A DNA stretch of 50,505 bases from Ruminococcus sp. GTDB lineage: Bacteria; Bacillota; Clostridia; Oscillospirales; Ruminococcaceae. The notes under the pieces were generated by a model. The model saw only the letters and a program-made list of their open reading frames with translations, was not told the origin of the DNA and made no database searches. Each line of letters starts with the position of its first letter. The first letter of the stretch is position 1. Positions 33,132 through 43,855 of the stretch are shown here, piece by piece. The stretch is taken from the NCBI RefSeq assembly GCF_024691275.1, contig NZ_JAILNU010000104.1, positions 1 to 50,505 on the forward strand, given 5' to 3'. Position numbers and translations under genes: made by a program.

Positions 33132-34916
33132 ATGGACTCTCAGACAATTTTACAACAGGCCATGGACGAAACAAAAGGTCTCGTCTTTGGAGTATGGTTC
33201 CTTATAGGCGCTGCGCTCGTATTCTTTATGCAGGCAGGCTTCGCAATGGTGGAGACGGGCTTCACCCGTGCAAAGAATGCAGGCAATATCATTATGAAGA
33301 ACTTAATGGACTTCTGTATTGGTACAGTAGTTTTCATTCTTATAGGTTTTGGTCTCCTCTTCGGTGAAGACCTTGTCGGTATAATCGGACAGCCTGGATT
33401 TGATATATTCACATCTTACGGCACATTCGACTGGTCAAACTTCGTATTCAACCTTGTATTCTGTGCAACAACAGCAACAATTGTTTCAGGAGCAATGGCT
33501 GAAAGAACCAAATTCCTTTCTTATTGTGTATACTCAGCTATAATCAGTGCAGTTGTTTATCCGATCGAAGCACACTGGGGCTGGGGCGGCGGCTGGCTCA
33601 GCCAGTGGGGCTTCCACGATTTCGCAGGCTCAGCACACATTCACATGGTCGGCGGTATCGCAGCACTCGTAGGTGCAGCTATCCTGGGGCCAAGAATCGG
33701 CAAATTTCAGAAAAACAAGAAAGGCGAGATCAAAGTAAACGCTATCCCCGGTCATAACCTTACAATAGGTGCTCTGGGCTGCTTTATCCTCTGGTTCGGC
33801 TGGTACGGATTCAACGGTGCAGCTTGTACTTCAATAGACCAGCTCGGTTCAGTATTCCTCACAACAACAGTTGCTCCGGCTATTGCAACAGTTACTTGTA
33901 TGATATTCACATGGATCAAATACGGCAAGCCGGATGTTTCAATGTGTCTTAACGCATCACTTGCAGGTCTTGTAGGTATCACAGCTCCATGTGATGTAAC
34001 AGACTGCGTTGGTGCTACAGTCATAGGTGTTGTTTCAGGACTTCTTGTATGCTTCGGCGTATGGTTCCTTGATTATAAGCTTCACATCGACGATCCGGTT
34101 GGTGCAGTAGCAGTTCACATGATGAACGGTATCTGGGGAACGATCGCAGTTGGTCTCTTTGCAAATCCAGAGGTACCTGGTTACTCACTTGCTGACCAGA
34201 ACGGCGATCAGCTTGCAGGACTGTTCTACGGCGGCGGCTTCGGACTCCTTGGCAGACAGCTCACAGGTTTCGTTGCTATCGCATCATTCACAGCAGTAAG
34301 CATGGTGATCATATTCATATTAATAAAGAAGACCATCGGACTTCGTGCTTCCGAGCAGGAAGAGATCCTCGGTCTTGACGTAACAGAGCACGGACTTATT
34401 TCCTCTTATGCAGATTTCGCACCTGCACTCAGTGATATCTCAATGAAGGGCTACACAAAGGACGACGCTAAGAGCGTTGAAAAGGTACCTGTAGACGAAG
34501 CAGTTGAAGTAAAGAACTATTCAGCACCATCGCCTGACGGCAGACCGAAAATGACAAACATTGTTGTTGTATTCAAACAGCAGAAATTACAGGATTTCAT
34601 AGAAGCTATGGAAGCTATAGATGTAAAGGGAATCACGGTAACGAACGTAATGGGCTGCGGTATGCAGAACGGACAGCGTAACTACTACCGTGGAACTACT
34701 GTAGAAATGAACCTCCTCCCGAAGGTAAAGGCAGAGATCGCAGTATGTGCAGTACCTGTTGACAGGGTAGTAGCTGCTGCCAAGTCCGCACTTTACACAG
34801 GAAACTACGGCGACGGAAAGATGTTCATTTATGACATAGAGAATGTTATCAAGATACGTACAGGAGAAGAAGGTTACAACGCACTCCATGACTCTGAGGA
34901 GTGGGAAAGATCATAA
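33132..34916 (+). CDS. amt: Ammonium transporter fused to a C-terminal PII domain
   Basis: A 594-residue fusion. Residues 1 to about 420 are an Amt channel with about 11 helices ('MVETGFTRAKNAGNIIMKNLMDF', 'FDWSNFVFNLVF', the pore His region 'HMVGGIAALVGA'). After a linker, residues 474-594 form a PII/GlnK domain ('MTNIVVVFKQQKLQDF', 'LLPKVKAEIAV', 'TGNYGDGKMFIYDIENVIKIRTGE'). In the T-loop 'YYRGTTVEMN' the modifiable Tyr51 position is Val524, so uridylylation is not possible; ATP/ADP and 2-oxoglutarate sensing may remain. GlnK normally plugs Amt as a separate protein; here the plug is tethered. The start follows AAGGAGG. Confidence 0.95.
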   Translation: MDSQTILQQAMDETKGLVFGVWFLIGAALVFFMQAGFAMVETGFTRAKNAGNIIMKNLMDFCIGTVVFILIGFGLLFGEDLVGIIGQPGFDIFTSYGTFDWSNFVFNLVFCATTATIVSGAMAERTKFLSYCVYSAIISAVVYPIEAHWGWGGGWLSQWGFHDFAGSAHIHMVGGIAALVGAAILGPRIGKFQKNKKGEIKVNAIPGHNLTIGALGCFILWFGWYGFNGAACTSIDQLGSVFLTTTVAPAIATVTCMIFTWIKYGKPDVSMCLNASLAGLVGITAPCDVTDCVGATVIGVVSGLLVCFGVWFLDYKLHIDDPVGAVAVHMMNGIWGTIAVGLFANPEVPGYSLADQNGDQLAGLFYGGGFGLLGRQLTGFVAIASFTAVSMVIIFILIKKTIGLRASEQEEILGLDVTEHGLISSYADFAPALSDISMKGYTKDDAKSVEKVPVDEAVEVKNYSAPSPDGRPKMTNIVVVFKQQKLQDFIEAMEAIDVKGITVTNVMGCGMQNGQRNYYRGTTVEMNLLPKVKAEIAVCAVPVDRVVAAAKSALYTGNYGDGKMFIYDIENVIKIRTGEEGYNALHDSEEWERS

Positions 34917-34923
34917 GCTGACC

Positions 34924-34996
34924 AAGGCATCTGCGGGCAAAATTATATATAATACACCTATATCAATATAATCTCCCAAGCTCCGCAGATCGCCTT
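34924..34996 (+). promoter_or_regulatory. Imperfect long-range inverted repeat between amt and pyrG
   Basis: AAGGCATCTGCGG (34924-34936) is complementary to 34983-34996 with one bulged base, enclosing 46 AT-rich bases. No T run follows. It could be an RNA structure or processing site between the two genes. Confidence 0.4.
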
Positions 34997-35024
34997 TCTC
35001 ATAAATGTATATCAAGGAGCATAA

Positions 35025-36626
<1,602 letters not shown>

Positions 36627-36640
36627 TGGAGGTAATTATA

Positions 36641-38728
36641 ATGGAAAAGGTAACTGAGTATTTTGGATCAATGGTATTCGATGAAAGAATAATGAAGGCA
36701 ACTCTTTCAGAGAAGGTATACAAGTCATTAAAGAGGACAATCGACAGAGGAACACCTCTTGATATATCCGTAGCAAATGCTGTAGCCGCAGCAATGAAGG
36801 ATTGGGCAATCGAAAAGGGTGCAACTCATTATACCCACTGGTTCCAGCCAATGACAGGTGTAACAGCCGAGAAGCACGACAGCTTCATCACTCCTGCACC
36901 CGACGGCAGAGTTATCATGGAGTTCTCGGGCAAGGAGCTTGTAAAGGGTGAGCCTGACGCATCATCGTTCCCATCAGGCGGACTTCGCGCAACATTCGAG
37001 GCAAGAGGCTATACGGCATGGGATCCTACTTCCTACGCCTTCATCAAGGACGGCACACTTTATATCCCGACAGCATTCTGCTCATACACAGGCGAAGCAC
37101 TTGATAAGAAGGTACCGCTTCTCCGTTCAATGGAGGCACTCAACAAGCAGGCGATCCGTGTGCTCAAGCTTTTCGGCAATGACAATGTAAGAAGCGTTCG
37201 CACATCAGTAGGACCTGAGCAGGAATACTTCCTTGTAGACCGTGAGATGTACAAAAAGCGTAAGGATCTCGTAATGACAGGCCGTACACTGTTCGGAGCT
37301 ATGCCTCCGAAGGGTCAGGAAATGGAAGATCACTACTTCGGCTCTATCAAGACAAGAGTTGCAGAATATATGGCAGACCTTGACAAGGAGCTCTGGAAGC
37401 TTGGTATCCTTGCAAAGACAAAGCATAACGAAGTTGCTCCTGCACAGCACGAGCTTGCACCTATCTATAAGACCACAAATATTGCTGCTGACCACAACCA
37501 GCTCACAATGGAAGTAATGAAGAAAGTCGCAGAGCGTCACGGTCTTGTATGCCTGCTTCACGAGAAGCCGTTTGAAGGCGTAAACGGCTCAGGTAAGCAC
37601 AACAACTGGTCAATTTCCACAGATACAGGCGTAAACCTTCTCTCACCCGGTGAGACACCATATGAGAATGCACAGTTCCTTCTCTTCCTTGCAGCTGTTA
37701 TCAAGGCAGTAGATGATTATCAGGATCTTCTCAGACTTTCAGTTGCGACTGCAGGCAACGATCACCGTCTTGGTGCTAACGAAGCTCCTCCAGCGATCAT
37801 CTCTATCTTCCTCGGTGATGAGCTGACAGCTATCCTTGAAGCTATCGAGAATGATGCTCCATACGGCGGTACAGCAAAGGAAAAGATGAAGCTTGGCGTA
37901 GATGTTCTTCCACAGTTCAGCAAGGACACTACTGACAGAAACAGAACTTCGCCTTTTGCATTCACAGGCAACAAGTTCGAGTTCCGTATGCTTGGATCTT
38001 CCAACAGTATCTCATGCGCAAACATTCACCTCAACGCAGCTGTTGCAGAGGTGCTCAAGCAGTTCGCAGACGAGCTTGAAAAGTCAACAAACTTCAATGA
38101 TGACCTTCACGCTCTTATCAAGCGCACTATCAAGGAGCACAAGCGCATCATCTTCAACGGCAACGGTTATGATGATTCATGGATAGAGGAAGCAGAAAAG
38201 CGCGGTCTTTCCAACCTGAAGACAACAGCAGACTGTATGCCTAAGATATGCGACAAGAAGAACGTAGATATGCTCACATCACACGGTATCTTCACAGAGG
38301 CAGAGATCTATTCACGCTGCGATATCATGCTTGAAAACTATGTTAAGTCAGTAAATATCGAAGCAGCTACCATGATAGATATGGCACGTAAGGAGATAAT
38401 CCCTGCTGTTGCGAAGTTTGCAGCAGATACAGCATCAGCAGTAGCAGTAAAGAAGAGTGTTTCAGAGGTTGCCTGCAAGTACGAGACAAAGCTTGTTTCA
38501 GAGCTTACAGCTCTCATTGATGAAATGGATTCTGCAACAACAGTACTTGAGAGCACAGTTGCAGACCTCAAGAAGATAGATGCTATCATTGACCAGTCTG
38601 AATTTGTACGTGACAAGATGATACCTGCAATGGATAAGCTTCGTGCAGCAGCAGACCAGGCAGAGACTATGACAGCTGAGGAATATTATCCATTCCCGGC
38701 ATACGATCAGCTCCTTTTCGGTGTCTGA
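36641..38728 (+). CDS. glnN: Glutamine synthetase type III
   Basis: A 695-residue GSIII, the long form found in Bacteroides, Ruminococcus and some cyanobacteria. Landmarks are '[13 protein letters not shown]' near the N-terminus, '[17 protein letters not shown]', '[20 protein letters not shown]' and '[16 protein letters not shown]'. The start ATG at 36641 follows GGAGG; an ATG at 36626 in frame overlaps the pyrG stop and is less likely. It makes glutamine from glutamate and ammonia and pairs functionally with the neighbouring Amt and with gltBD. It ends at a perfect 10-bp terminator. Confidence 0.96.
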   Translation: MEKVTEYFGSMVFDERIMKATLSEKVYKSLKRTIDRGTPLDISVANAVAAAMKDWAIEKGATHYTHWFQPMTGVTAEKHDSFITPAPDGRVIMEFSGKELVKGEPDASSFPSGGLRATFEARGYTAWDPTSYAFIKDGTLYIPTAFCSYTGEALDKKVPLLRSMEALNKQAIRVLKLFGNDNVRSVRTSVGPEQEYFLVDREMYKKRKDLVMTGRTLFGAMPPKGQEMEDHYFGSIKTRVAEYMADLDKELWKLGILAKTKHNEVAPAQHELAPIYKTTNIAADHNQLTMEVMKKVAERHGLVCLLHEKPFEGVNGSGKHNNWSISTDTGVNLLSPGETPYENAQFLLFLAAVIKAVDDYQDLLRLSVATAGNDHRLGANEAPPAIISIFLGDELTAILEAIENDAPYGGTAKEKMKLGVDVLPQFSKDTTDRNRTSPFAFTGNKFEFRMLGSSNSISCANIHLNAAVAEVLKQFADELEKSTNFNDDLHALIKRTIKEHKRIIFNGNGYDDSWIEEAEKRGLSNLKTTADCMPKICDKKNVDMLTSHGIFTEAEIYSRCDIMLENYVKSVNIEAATMIDMARKEIIPAVAKFAADTASAVAVKKSVSEVACKYETKLVSELTALIDEMDSATTVLESTVADLKKIDAIIDQSEFVRDKMIPAMDKLRAAADQAETMTAEEYYPFPAYDQLLFGV

Positions 38729-38777
38729 TAAATAATTATTGAGATCACCAGTTTGACATTGGCTCACTTGATAAAGA

Positions 38778-38803
38778 GGAAGCTCCCGTTTTTGGGAGCT
38801 TCC
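38778..38803 (+). terminator. Intrinsic terminator after glnN
   Basis: GGAAGCTCCC (38778-38787) and GGGAGCTTCC (38794-38803) form a perfect 10-bp stem with loop GTTTTT. The following T run is weak. Confidence 0.7.
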
Positions 38804-38903
38804 TTGCGTTGAGCGTTATGTCGGAAAAATTATTTTGTTATTCAGTTAACTTTGAATCTCCGAAAAAAGTAACTTATTAACGTATATTTTGCAATAAAGA
38901 TAC

Positions 38904-38932
38904 TTGTTTTTGTACATATATTATGCTACAAT
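38904..38932 (+). promoter_or_regulatory. Promoter of the nitroreductase gene
   Basis: TTGTTT (38904-38909), 17-bp spacer, TACAAT (38927-38932). Confidence 0.6.
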
Positions 38933-39050
38933 ATATTATAAATTATCTTCGGGAGCGGTATGACCATGCTGAAATGAGCTGCTGTCCGCAAGATGATCTG
39001 CAATGCCGCATCTAATATCTATTAATTTTATTTTGAAAAGAGGAAGCAAT

Positions 39051-39569
39051 ATGGAAGCTATTGAAAACTTAAAAACAAGAAGAAGCATCAGGAAATTCAA
39101 GTCAGACATGATCCCGAAGGAGACGATTGAGAAGATCATTGAAGCAGGTACTTATGCACCAACAGGAATGAATTTGCAGTCACCTGTTATCATCGCAGTT
39201 ACCAACAAGGAGATACGCGACAGACTGTCAGTGCTCAATGCTTCGGTGTTTGGTTTAGGCAATGACCCGTTTTACGGCGCACCTGTTGTGCTGGTAGTTC
39301 TTGCGGAAAAGTCTGCTCCCACATACTTATATGACGGCAGCCTTGTAATGGGCAATCTTATGAATGCAGCACACGCATACGGAATTTCGAGCTGTTGGAT
39401 ACACCGTGCAAAAGAGGAATTTGAATCCGAGGAAGGCAAGGAGATACTCAAAAAGCTCGGCATAGAAGGCGAGTATGAAGGCATCGGAAACTGCATACTC
39501 GGATATGCAGACTGTGAAGAGCCTGCTACTGCTCCGAGAAAAAGCAATTATGTATACTGGATAGAATAA
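39051..39569 (+). CDS. Nitroreductase family protein
   Basis: A 172-residue FMN-dependent flavoprotein. The N-terminal 'IENLKTRRSIRKF' (FMN phosphate binding), 'APTGMNLQSPVIIAV' and the C-terminal 'LGYAD' region are typical. I set the start at ATG 39051, preceded by AGAGGAAG; the frame is open back to 39003 without a ribosome site. It probably reduces quinones, nitro compounds or flavins with NAD(P)H; the true substrate cannot be told. Monocistronic, ended by a shared terminator. Confidence 0.9.
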   Translation: MEAIENLKTRRSIRKFKSDMIPKETIEKIIEAGTYAPTGMNLQSPVIIAVTNKEIRDRLSVLNASVFGLGNDPFYGAPVVLVVLAEKSAPTYLYDGSLVMGNLMNAAHAYGISSCWIHRAKEEFESEEGKEILKKLGIEGEYEGIGNCILGYADCEEPATAPRKSNYVYWIE

Positions 39570-39587
39570 TACAACAAATATAAAAAG

Positions 39588-39617
39588 ACCGCATTCAATA
39601 ATTGAATGCGGTTTTTA
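39588..39617. terminator. Bidirectional terminator, nitroreductase / metallophosphoesterase
   Basis: ACCGCATTCAAT (39588-39599) and ATTGAATGCGGT (39601-39612), with A and T runs on either side, serve both convergent genes. Confidence 0.85.
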
Positions 39618-39622
39618 TGTTA

Positions 39623-40717
39623 TTACAGTTGTTTAATATCTATCATCACATATTCCGATTTAGTACCGGTCTTGAACACTATCTGTCCGTCGGAAATACC
39701 CGATGTAACGATGAAATCTGTATCCTTGCGTTTTTCGTATCCATAGGTGCGGTCGTTGATGTTGAACCAGTTACAGAGGTACATGATAGGGAAGAGTTGT
39801 CCGCCGTGAGTGTGACCCGAAAGCACGAGATCGGCAGCAGTAGCGGCTTCGTTGACGTAATCGTTAGGTTCATGGTCGAGGATAATAATGTATTTCTCGG
39901 AGTCTATACCGTGCATTACGTTTACGATATCTTTTCTTTCCTTGAAGGAGCTGTCGTTTCGTCCGACAACATAAAAGCGGTCGTCAACGAGCTCATACCT
40001 GTCCAGCATAATATGTACGCCGTTTTCTTTCAGAGCATTTTCGAGATCGGCGGCGGTGAAGTTCCTTTTATTAAAGAAGCCCTCATCATGATTTCCGAAG
40101 ATATACCACACACCGTACTTGAAGTTAGTCTTGCCGAGAGCCTCACAGGCAGTTAGCATATCCTTCTTTTTTGTCAGGTCGTCGACGAAGTCTCCGGCAA
40201 TGAACAGAACATCGGCATCTTGTTTTTCGATAGTTTTGATATGTTCAGCGAAGCCTTTTCCGTCGAAAGTAGTACCGATATGGCTGTCAGCTATCAGAGC
40301 AATCTTCAGTTCGCCGAGGTTTTTGGTGGTGGTAAGAGAATAATTGGTCTCCCAGACGTTATTACACAGGTAATAGCCGATCGAAAGGTAGACCACAGAG
40401 AACGCTACAGCGATATAGCCTTGAAGATTAGGCTTGAATTTATGGCTTGAAAGGCATTTGACAATTTTCATCAGCAATGCCGATAACAAGAATATGAACA
40501 GCACATTCATTGATATCATAATAGCATTGAGCGGTGAGAAGATTATAGAAAAAGCTGTAAATGAGAAAACAAAGATCATGAAGGAAATTATGATATTCAA
40601 CCATCGTTTTCCGTTTGCCAGCTTTTTGACGAAATCAAAGCGTCCTATGCATATCAGCATATAAACGGCTGCCATGAGCAGACCGATAGAACACGTAACA
40701 ATAGTAAAATACCACAT
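39623..40717 (-). CDS. Membrane-anchored metallophosphoesterase
   Basis: A 364-residue protein with four predicted N-terminal membrane helices (within about 1-125), then a calcineurin-like phosphoesterase domain. Metal-binding motifs are in order: 'IALIADSHIGTTF' (D-x-H), 'FIAGDFVDD' (GDxxD), 'YIFGNHDEG' (GNHD/E), 'IILDHEPN' and 'LSGHTHGGQ' (GHxH). It resembles the YkuE/YaeI type enzymes acting at the membrane, possibly on lipid pyrophosphates such as UDP-diacylglucosamine relatives; the substrate is not certain. Ribosome site AAGGGG. Confidence 0.9.
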   Translation of the reverse strand: MWYFTIVTCSIGLLMAAVYMLICIGRFDFVKKLANGKRWLNIIISFMIFVFSFTAFSIIFSPLNAIMISMNVLFIFLLSALLMKIVKCLSSHKFKPNLQGYIAVAFSVVYLSIGYYLCNNVWETNYSLTTTKNLGELKIALIADSHIGTTFDGKGFAEHIKTIEKQDADVLFIAGDFVDDLTKKKDMLTACEALGKTNFKYGVWYIFGNHDEGFFNKRNFTAADLENALKENGVHIMLDRYELVDDRFYVVGRNDSSFKERKDIVNVMHGIDSEKYIIILDHEPNDYVNEAATAADLVLSGHTHGGQLFPIMYLCNWFNINDRTYGYEKRKDTDFIVTSGISDGQIVFKTGTKSEYVMIDIKQL

Positions 40718-40978
40718 ATTTTTTCCCCTTTAAAAATATATAATGTCGCTATAAATGTATAAAGCTACCGGTTATCAGAATAAAACTCTCTTCTTTTTAT
40801 TATATCATATTACAACAGATTTTTCAAGACCCAAACAGTGATTTTGTTCTAATTTGTATCAATATCTCGTTTCAGAGGGCACTTATCAGAAAAATGACCG
40901 ATTTTCAGCTTTTTCGTACAAATTAAAGAAACGAACTAATTCTGCATTTAATAAGAAGAAGCGAAATGCTTTATCAGT
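40718..40978. other. AT-rich intergenic region before the metY promoter
   Basis: No gene is supported here. Open frames exist but lack ribosome sites. It presumably contains the minus-strand promoter of the metallophosphoesterase gene, which I cannot place with confidence. Confidence 0.5.
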
Positions 40979-41046
40979 TATAGGTAAAACCTATAACTTG
41001 CTATGGGAATTATGCATTGGACAAATACATAATTCCGATGTATAAT
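40979..41046 (+). promoter_or_regulatory. MET-box-like site and promoter of metY
   Basis: TATAGGTAAAACCTATA (40979-40995) is the core of a perfect 9-3-9 palindrome at 40977-40997 and is close to the MetR/MtaR MET-box. It ends 45 nt before the -10 TATAAT (41041-41046), with -35 TGGACA (41018-41023) and a 17-bp spacer. A second perfect inverted repeat, GGAATTATG (41006-41014) and CATAATTCC (41028-41036), brackets the -35 and may be a repressor site. Confidence 0.8.
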
Positions 41047-41086
41047 ATAGACATACCAAACGAAAACAACGAAAGGAGCGGACATA

Positions 41087-41182
41087 ATGGAACAGAAAAA
41101 AACTTCTTACGCGCTCGGTTTTCTCCGCTCGATTGTAAAAGGAACAGACCGAATGTGCATAGAGACTCAGCGATGTTGCTGA
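41087..41182 (+). CDS. Leader peptide ending Arg-Cys-Cys upstream of metY
   Basis: A 31-codon frame in the roughly 215-nt metY leader. It has the best ribosome site of the leader (AAAGGAG, 10 nt before the ATG) and starts about 35 nt after the expected transcript start. The peptide begins 'MEQKKTSYALGFLRSIV' and ends 'DRMCIETQRCC', with the two last codons TGT TGC before TGA. These codons lie in the loop and arm of a small hairpin (TCAGC with GCTGA, 41168-41182). Tandem regulatory codons before the stop are the mark of leader-peptide attenuation, here sensing charged tRNA-Cys. No T-run terminator follows, so control may act on translation or on Rho. Not yet tested by conservation. Confidence 0.7.
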   Translation: MEQKKTSYALGFLRSIVKGTDRMCIETQRCC

Positions 41183-41268
41183 AAGGAAAGAATAAATCAT
41201 TGTTAAGCGAACAGATCATTATTAAGTAAATACGAATAAATATTAAAGATAATCAGGAGGAACCAGAA

Positions 41269-42558
41269 ATGGCTAATAATAAATTACATTTTGAGACTTT
41301 ACAGCTTCACGTAGGACAGGAGCAGGCAGACCCTGCAACAGACGCAAGAGCAGTACCGATATATGCGACTACATCTTACGTTTTCCGCGATTCTCAGCAC
41401 GCTGCTGACCGCTTCGGTCTGAAGGATGCAGGCAATATCTACGGCAGACTCACAAACTCCACACAGGACGTTTTCGAGAAGCGTATCGCAGCACTTGAAG
41501 GTGGAATTGCCGCTCTTGCAACAGCTTCGGGCGCAGCTGCTATCACATACACCATTCAGGCACTCGCTAAGGCAGGGGAGAACATTGTTGCTTCCAAGAC
41601 GATCTACGGCGGAACTTACAATCTTCTTGCACATACACTTCCGCTTTACGGCATAACAACAAAGTTTGTTGATCCTGAGGACGATGCAGCATTTGAAGCT
41701 GCTATCGACGAGAACACAAAGGCTCTCTACATTGAGACTCTCGGCAATCCTAATTCAAATGCTATTGACATTGAGAAGATCGCAAAGATTGCTCATGCTC
41801 ACAATATCCCACTGGTAGTTGATAACACATTTGCAACTCCATATCTTGTACGTCCGATCGAGTACGGTGCAGATATCGTAGTACACTCCGCAACAAAGTT
41901 CATCGGCGGTCACGGTACAGCTATCGGCGGTGTTATCGTTGACAGCGGCAATTACGACTGGTCAAAGTCTGGACGCTATCCATGGATATCCGAGCCAAAT
42001 CCAAGCTATCACGGCGTAAGCTTCACAGCGGCAGCAGGTGCGGCAGCATTCGCAGTATATATCCGTGCTATTCTTCTCCGTGACACAGGCGCAACGATTT
42101 CGCCGTTCCACGCATTCATCTTCTTACAGGGACTTGAGACACTTTCACTTCGTGTTGAGCGTCATACAGAAAACGCAAAGAAGATCGTTGAATTCCTCGC
42201 AAATCACCCACAGGTAGAAGCAGTTCATCATCCATCGCTCAGCAGCGAGCCGAGCCATGAGGTATACAAGAAGTACTTCCCGAATGGCGGCGGAAGCATC
42301 TTTACATTCGATGTAAAGGGCACAGAGGACGATGCAAAGAAATTCATTGACAATCTTGATATATTCTCGCTTCTTGCAAACGTTGCAGACGTTAAGTCGC
42401 TCGTTATTCACCCTGCATCAACAACACATTCACAGCTCACAGAAGCAGAGCTTGCAGAGCAGGGCATCAAGCCAAACACGATTCGTCTGTCCATTGGTAC
42501 AGAGCACATTGACGACCTTATCGCAGCACTTGAGGGAGCATTTGCTGCAATAAAGTAA
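41269..42558 (+). CDS. metY: O-acetylhomoserine sulfhydrylase
   Basis: A 429-residue PLP enzyme of the Cys/Met metabolism family. Lys210 in '[17 protein letters not shown]' binds PLP. The N-terminal '[32 protein letters not shown]', the large insertion around '[13 protein letters not shown]' and the C-terminal '[11 protein letters not shown]' mark the O-acetylhomoserine group. It joins sulfide to O-acetylhomoserine giving homocysteine, and with methanethiol gives methionine directly. Ribosome site CAGGAGG. Its leader has a MET-box-like site and a Cys-ending leader peptide, so both methionine and cysteine status may act on it. Confidence 0.95.
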   Translation: MANNKLHFETLQLHVGQEQADPATDARAVPIYATTSYVFRDSQHAADRFGLKDAGNIYGRLTNSTQDVFEKRIAALEGGIAALATASGAAAITYTIQALAKAGENIVASKTIYGGTYNLLAHTLPLYGITTKFVDPEDDAAFEAAIDENTKALYIETLGNPNSNAIDIEKIAKIAHAHNIPLVVDNTFATPYLVRPIEYGADIVVHSATKFIGGHGTAIGGVIVDSGNYDWSKSGRYPWISEPNPSYHGVSFTAAAGAAAFAVYIRAILLRDTGATISPFHAFIFLQGLETLSLRVERHTENAKKIVEFLANHPQVEAVHHPSLSSEPSHEVYKKYFPNGGGSIFTFDVKGTEDDAKKFIDNLDIFSLLANVADVKSLVIHPASTTHSQLTEAELAEQGIKPNTIRLSIGTEHIDDLIAALEGAFAAIK

Positions 42559-42606
42559 ACCTAAAAAAGCTGAATTCATAAAATATATGCCTTAAAGTAC
42601 ATCTTG

Positions 42607-42641
42607 AAAGCCGTTCGGGACACATATCCTGAACGGCTTTT
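42607..42641 (+). terminator. Intrinsic terminator after metY
   Basis: A 13-bp stem (42607-42619 with 42628-42640, one G-T pair) ends in CTTTTGACTTTTT. Confidence 0.8.
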
Positions 42642-42816
42642 GACTTTTTGGCAAAAATAAGGCGGGAGTTGTAAAAAATATCGCACTTCATTTGTTGGTT
42701 GAGTTAACATATTCTACATACAAAGAACAGGTTATTGACAGCTGATTAATTGATCTGAAAATATAGAACAGTGAACGAATTCAACCAATGGTTGTATTTT
42801 ATCTATTTTTATTCGC

Positions 42817-42845
42817 TTGTATTCTACCGAAGGTTGTGGTAGAAT
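42817..42845 (+). promoter_or_regulatory. Promoter of the Xre-family regulator
   Basis: TTGTAT (42817-42822), 17-bp spacer, TAGAAT (42840-42845), followed by GGAGG before the ATG at 42881. Confidence 0.6.
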
Positions 42846-42880
42846 GTAAATGTAAAGTAAACATGGAGCGGAGGTGCATT

Positions 42881-43777
42881 ATGGACAAAAACAGCGTTTT
42901 CAGAACGAACCTTGTTAAGCGCAGAAAGGCACTGGGGCTTACACAGGAACAACTGGCAGCGCGGCTGAACGTTTCTCCGCAGGCTGTATCAAAATGGGAG
43001 AATTCGAGCTATCCTGACGGAGAGCTCATTCCGAAGCTTGCAAAGGAGCTGAACACATCACTTGATTCACTTTTTGGGGTAAAGGTTATGGACAGTGAGC
43101 GTGACATCGAACAGATTATAAATGATGAAATGCGTTCGACTCCCGCGGAAAAGCGTTCTGAGAAGTTCATGAAGATAATGTACACTGCACTGTGTGCCTG
43201 CAACCCCAATACCGATACAGTCGGCAGGCTTCGTGAAAGTTTTGAGCACGAGACTTTTGCGGCGCTGAAGACTGATCGGGAACTGGCAGTATCACGCCTT
43301 AGCAGCGATCTCAGGTATTTTTGTTTTCTGGAGATACCCGAAAACGGCGTAAATTCCTACTTTGGCGATACTACCAATATGGTACGGCTGTTCAATACTC
43401 TTGCGGACGATGATGCTATAAAGATAATAAGCTACCTGGGAGCGAGTGTGCGCAATAAGATGTTTTCGGCTGAGATGATCTCCGAAAAACTCGATATTCC
43501 TCTTGAAAAGGTGCAGCACGTCATCGACCGCCTTGACCGTTTCGGACTTGTATGGAGAATGTCGGCGAATATCTCGGGAAGTTCCGTGATACTATACGGC
43601 TATACACACCAGATACTTCTCGCGCTTATTCTGGTGATGGCGAAGTCGATAACCAACTATCTTCAGTATATGGATCCGAACGTAGAGGAGTGGACGCAGG
43701 GAGCGTTCAGGCGTGAAAACGGCGAGCAGGACGAGGTAGTCCCGCAGGTCCCGTGGTGGGGAGAAGGCGAACTTTAG
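42881..43777 (+). CDS. Xre-family helix-turn-helix regulator
   Basis: A 298-residue protein. The N-terminal Cro/CI helix-turn-helix is at residues 1-65 ('LVKRRKALGLTQEQLAARLNVSPQAVSKWENSSYPD'). The middle is helical. Residues of about 180-235 look like a second, winged-helix domain of ArsR type ('MVRLFNTLADDDAIKIISYLG...EMISEKLDIPLEKVQHVIDRLDRFGLV'). Two DNA-binding folds in one chain are unusual. The start is the ATG at 42881 after GGAGGTGCATT; an upstream in-frame ATG at 42788 is in the promoter. Target unknown; the next gene, a cellulosomal GH44, is a possible one. Confidence 0.85.
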   Translation: MDKNSVFRTNLVKRRKALGLTQEQLAARLNVSPQAVSKWENSSYPDGELIPKLAKELNTSLDSLFGVKVMDSERDIEQIINDEMRSTPAEKRSEKFMKIMYTALCACNPNTDTVGRLRESFEHETFAALKTDRELAVSRLSSDLRYFCFLEIPENGVNSYFGDTTNMVRLFNTLADDDAIKIISYLGASVRNKMFSAEMISEKLDIPLEKVQHVIDRLDRFGLVWRMSANISGSSVILYGYTHQILLALILVMAKSITNYLQYMDPNVEEWTQGAFRRENGEQDEVVPQVPWWGEGEL

Positions 43778-43855
43778 GCATAAGCAGCATGAGCTGCACA
43801 GAAAGGAAAAAAGCTGTCTGAGGAGTTAAAGGCGGCAAAAGCAGGAGGAAAAAAC

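Larger units (their letters stand above)
38729..39050. other. Intergenic region between glnN and the nitroreductase gene
   Basis: It contains the glnN terminator (38778-38803) and a nitroreductase promoter (38904-38932), with AT-rich DNA between. No small gene was seen. Confidence 0.6.
42559..42880. other. Intergenic region between metY and the Xre regulator gene
   Basis: It contains the metY terminator (42607-42641) and the regulator's promoter (42817-42845). I see nothing else in the AT-rich middle part. Confidence 0.6.

Noticed and set aside
41047..41268. SAM riboswitch or T-box in the metY leader
   Set aside because: No conserved SAM-box core, no T-box sequence (TGG-type bulge with a terminator) and no T-run terminator. 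The small Cys-ending frame explains the leader better.
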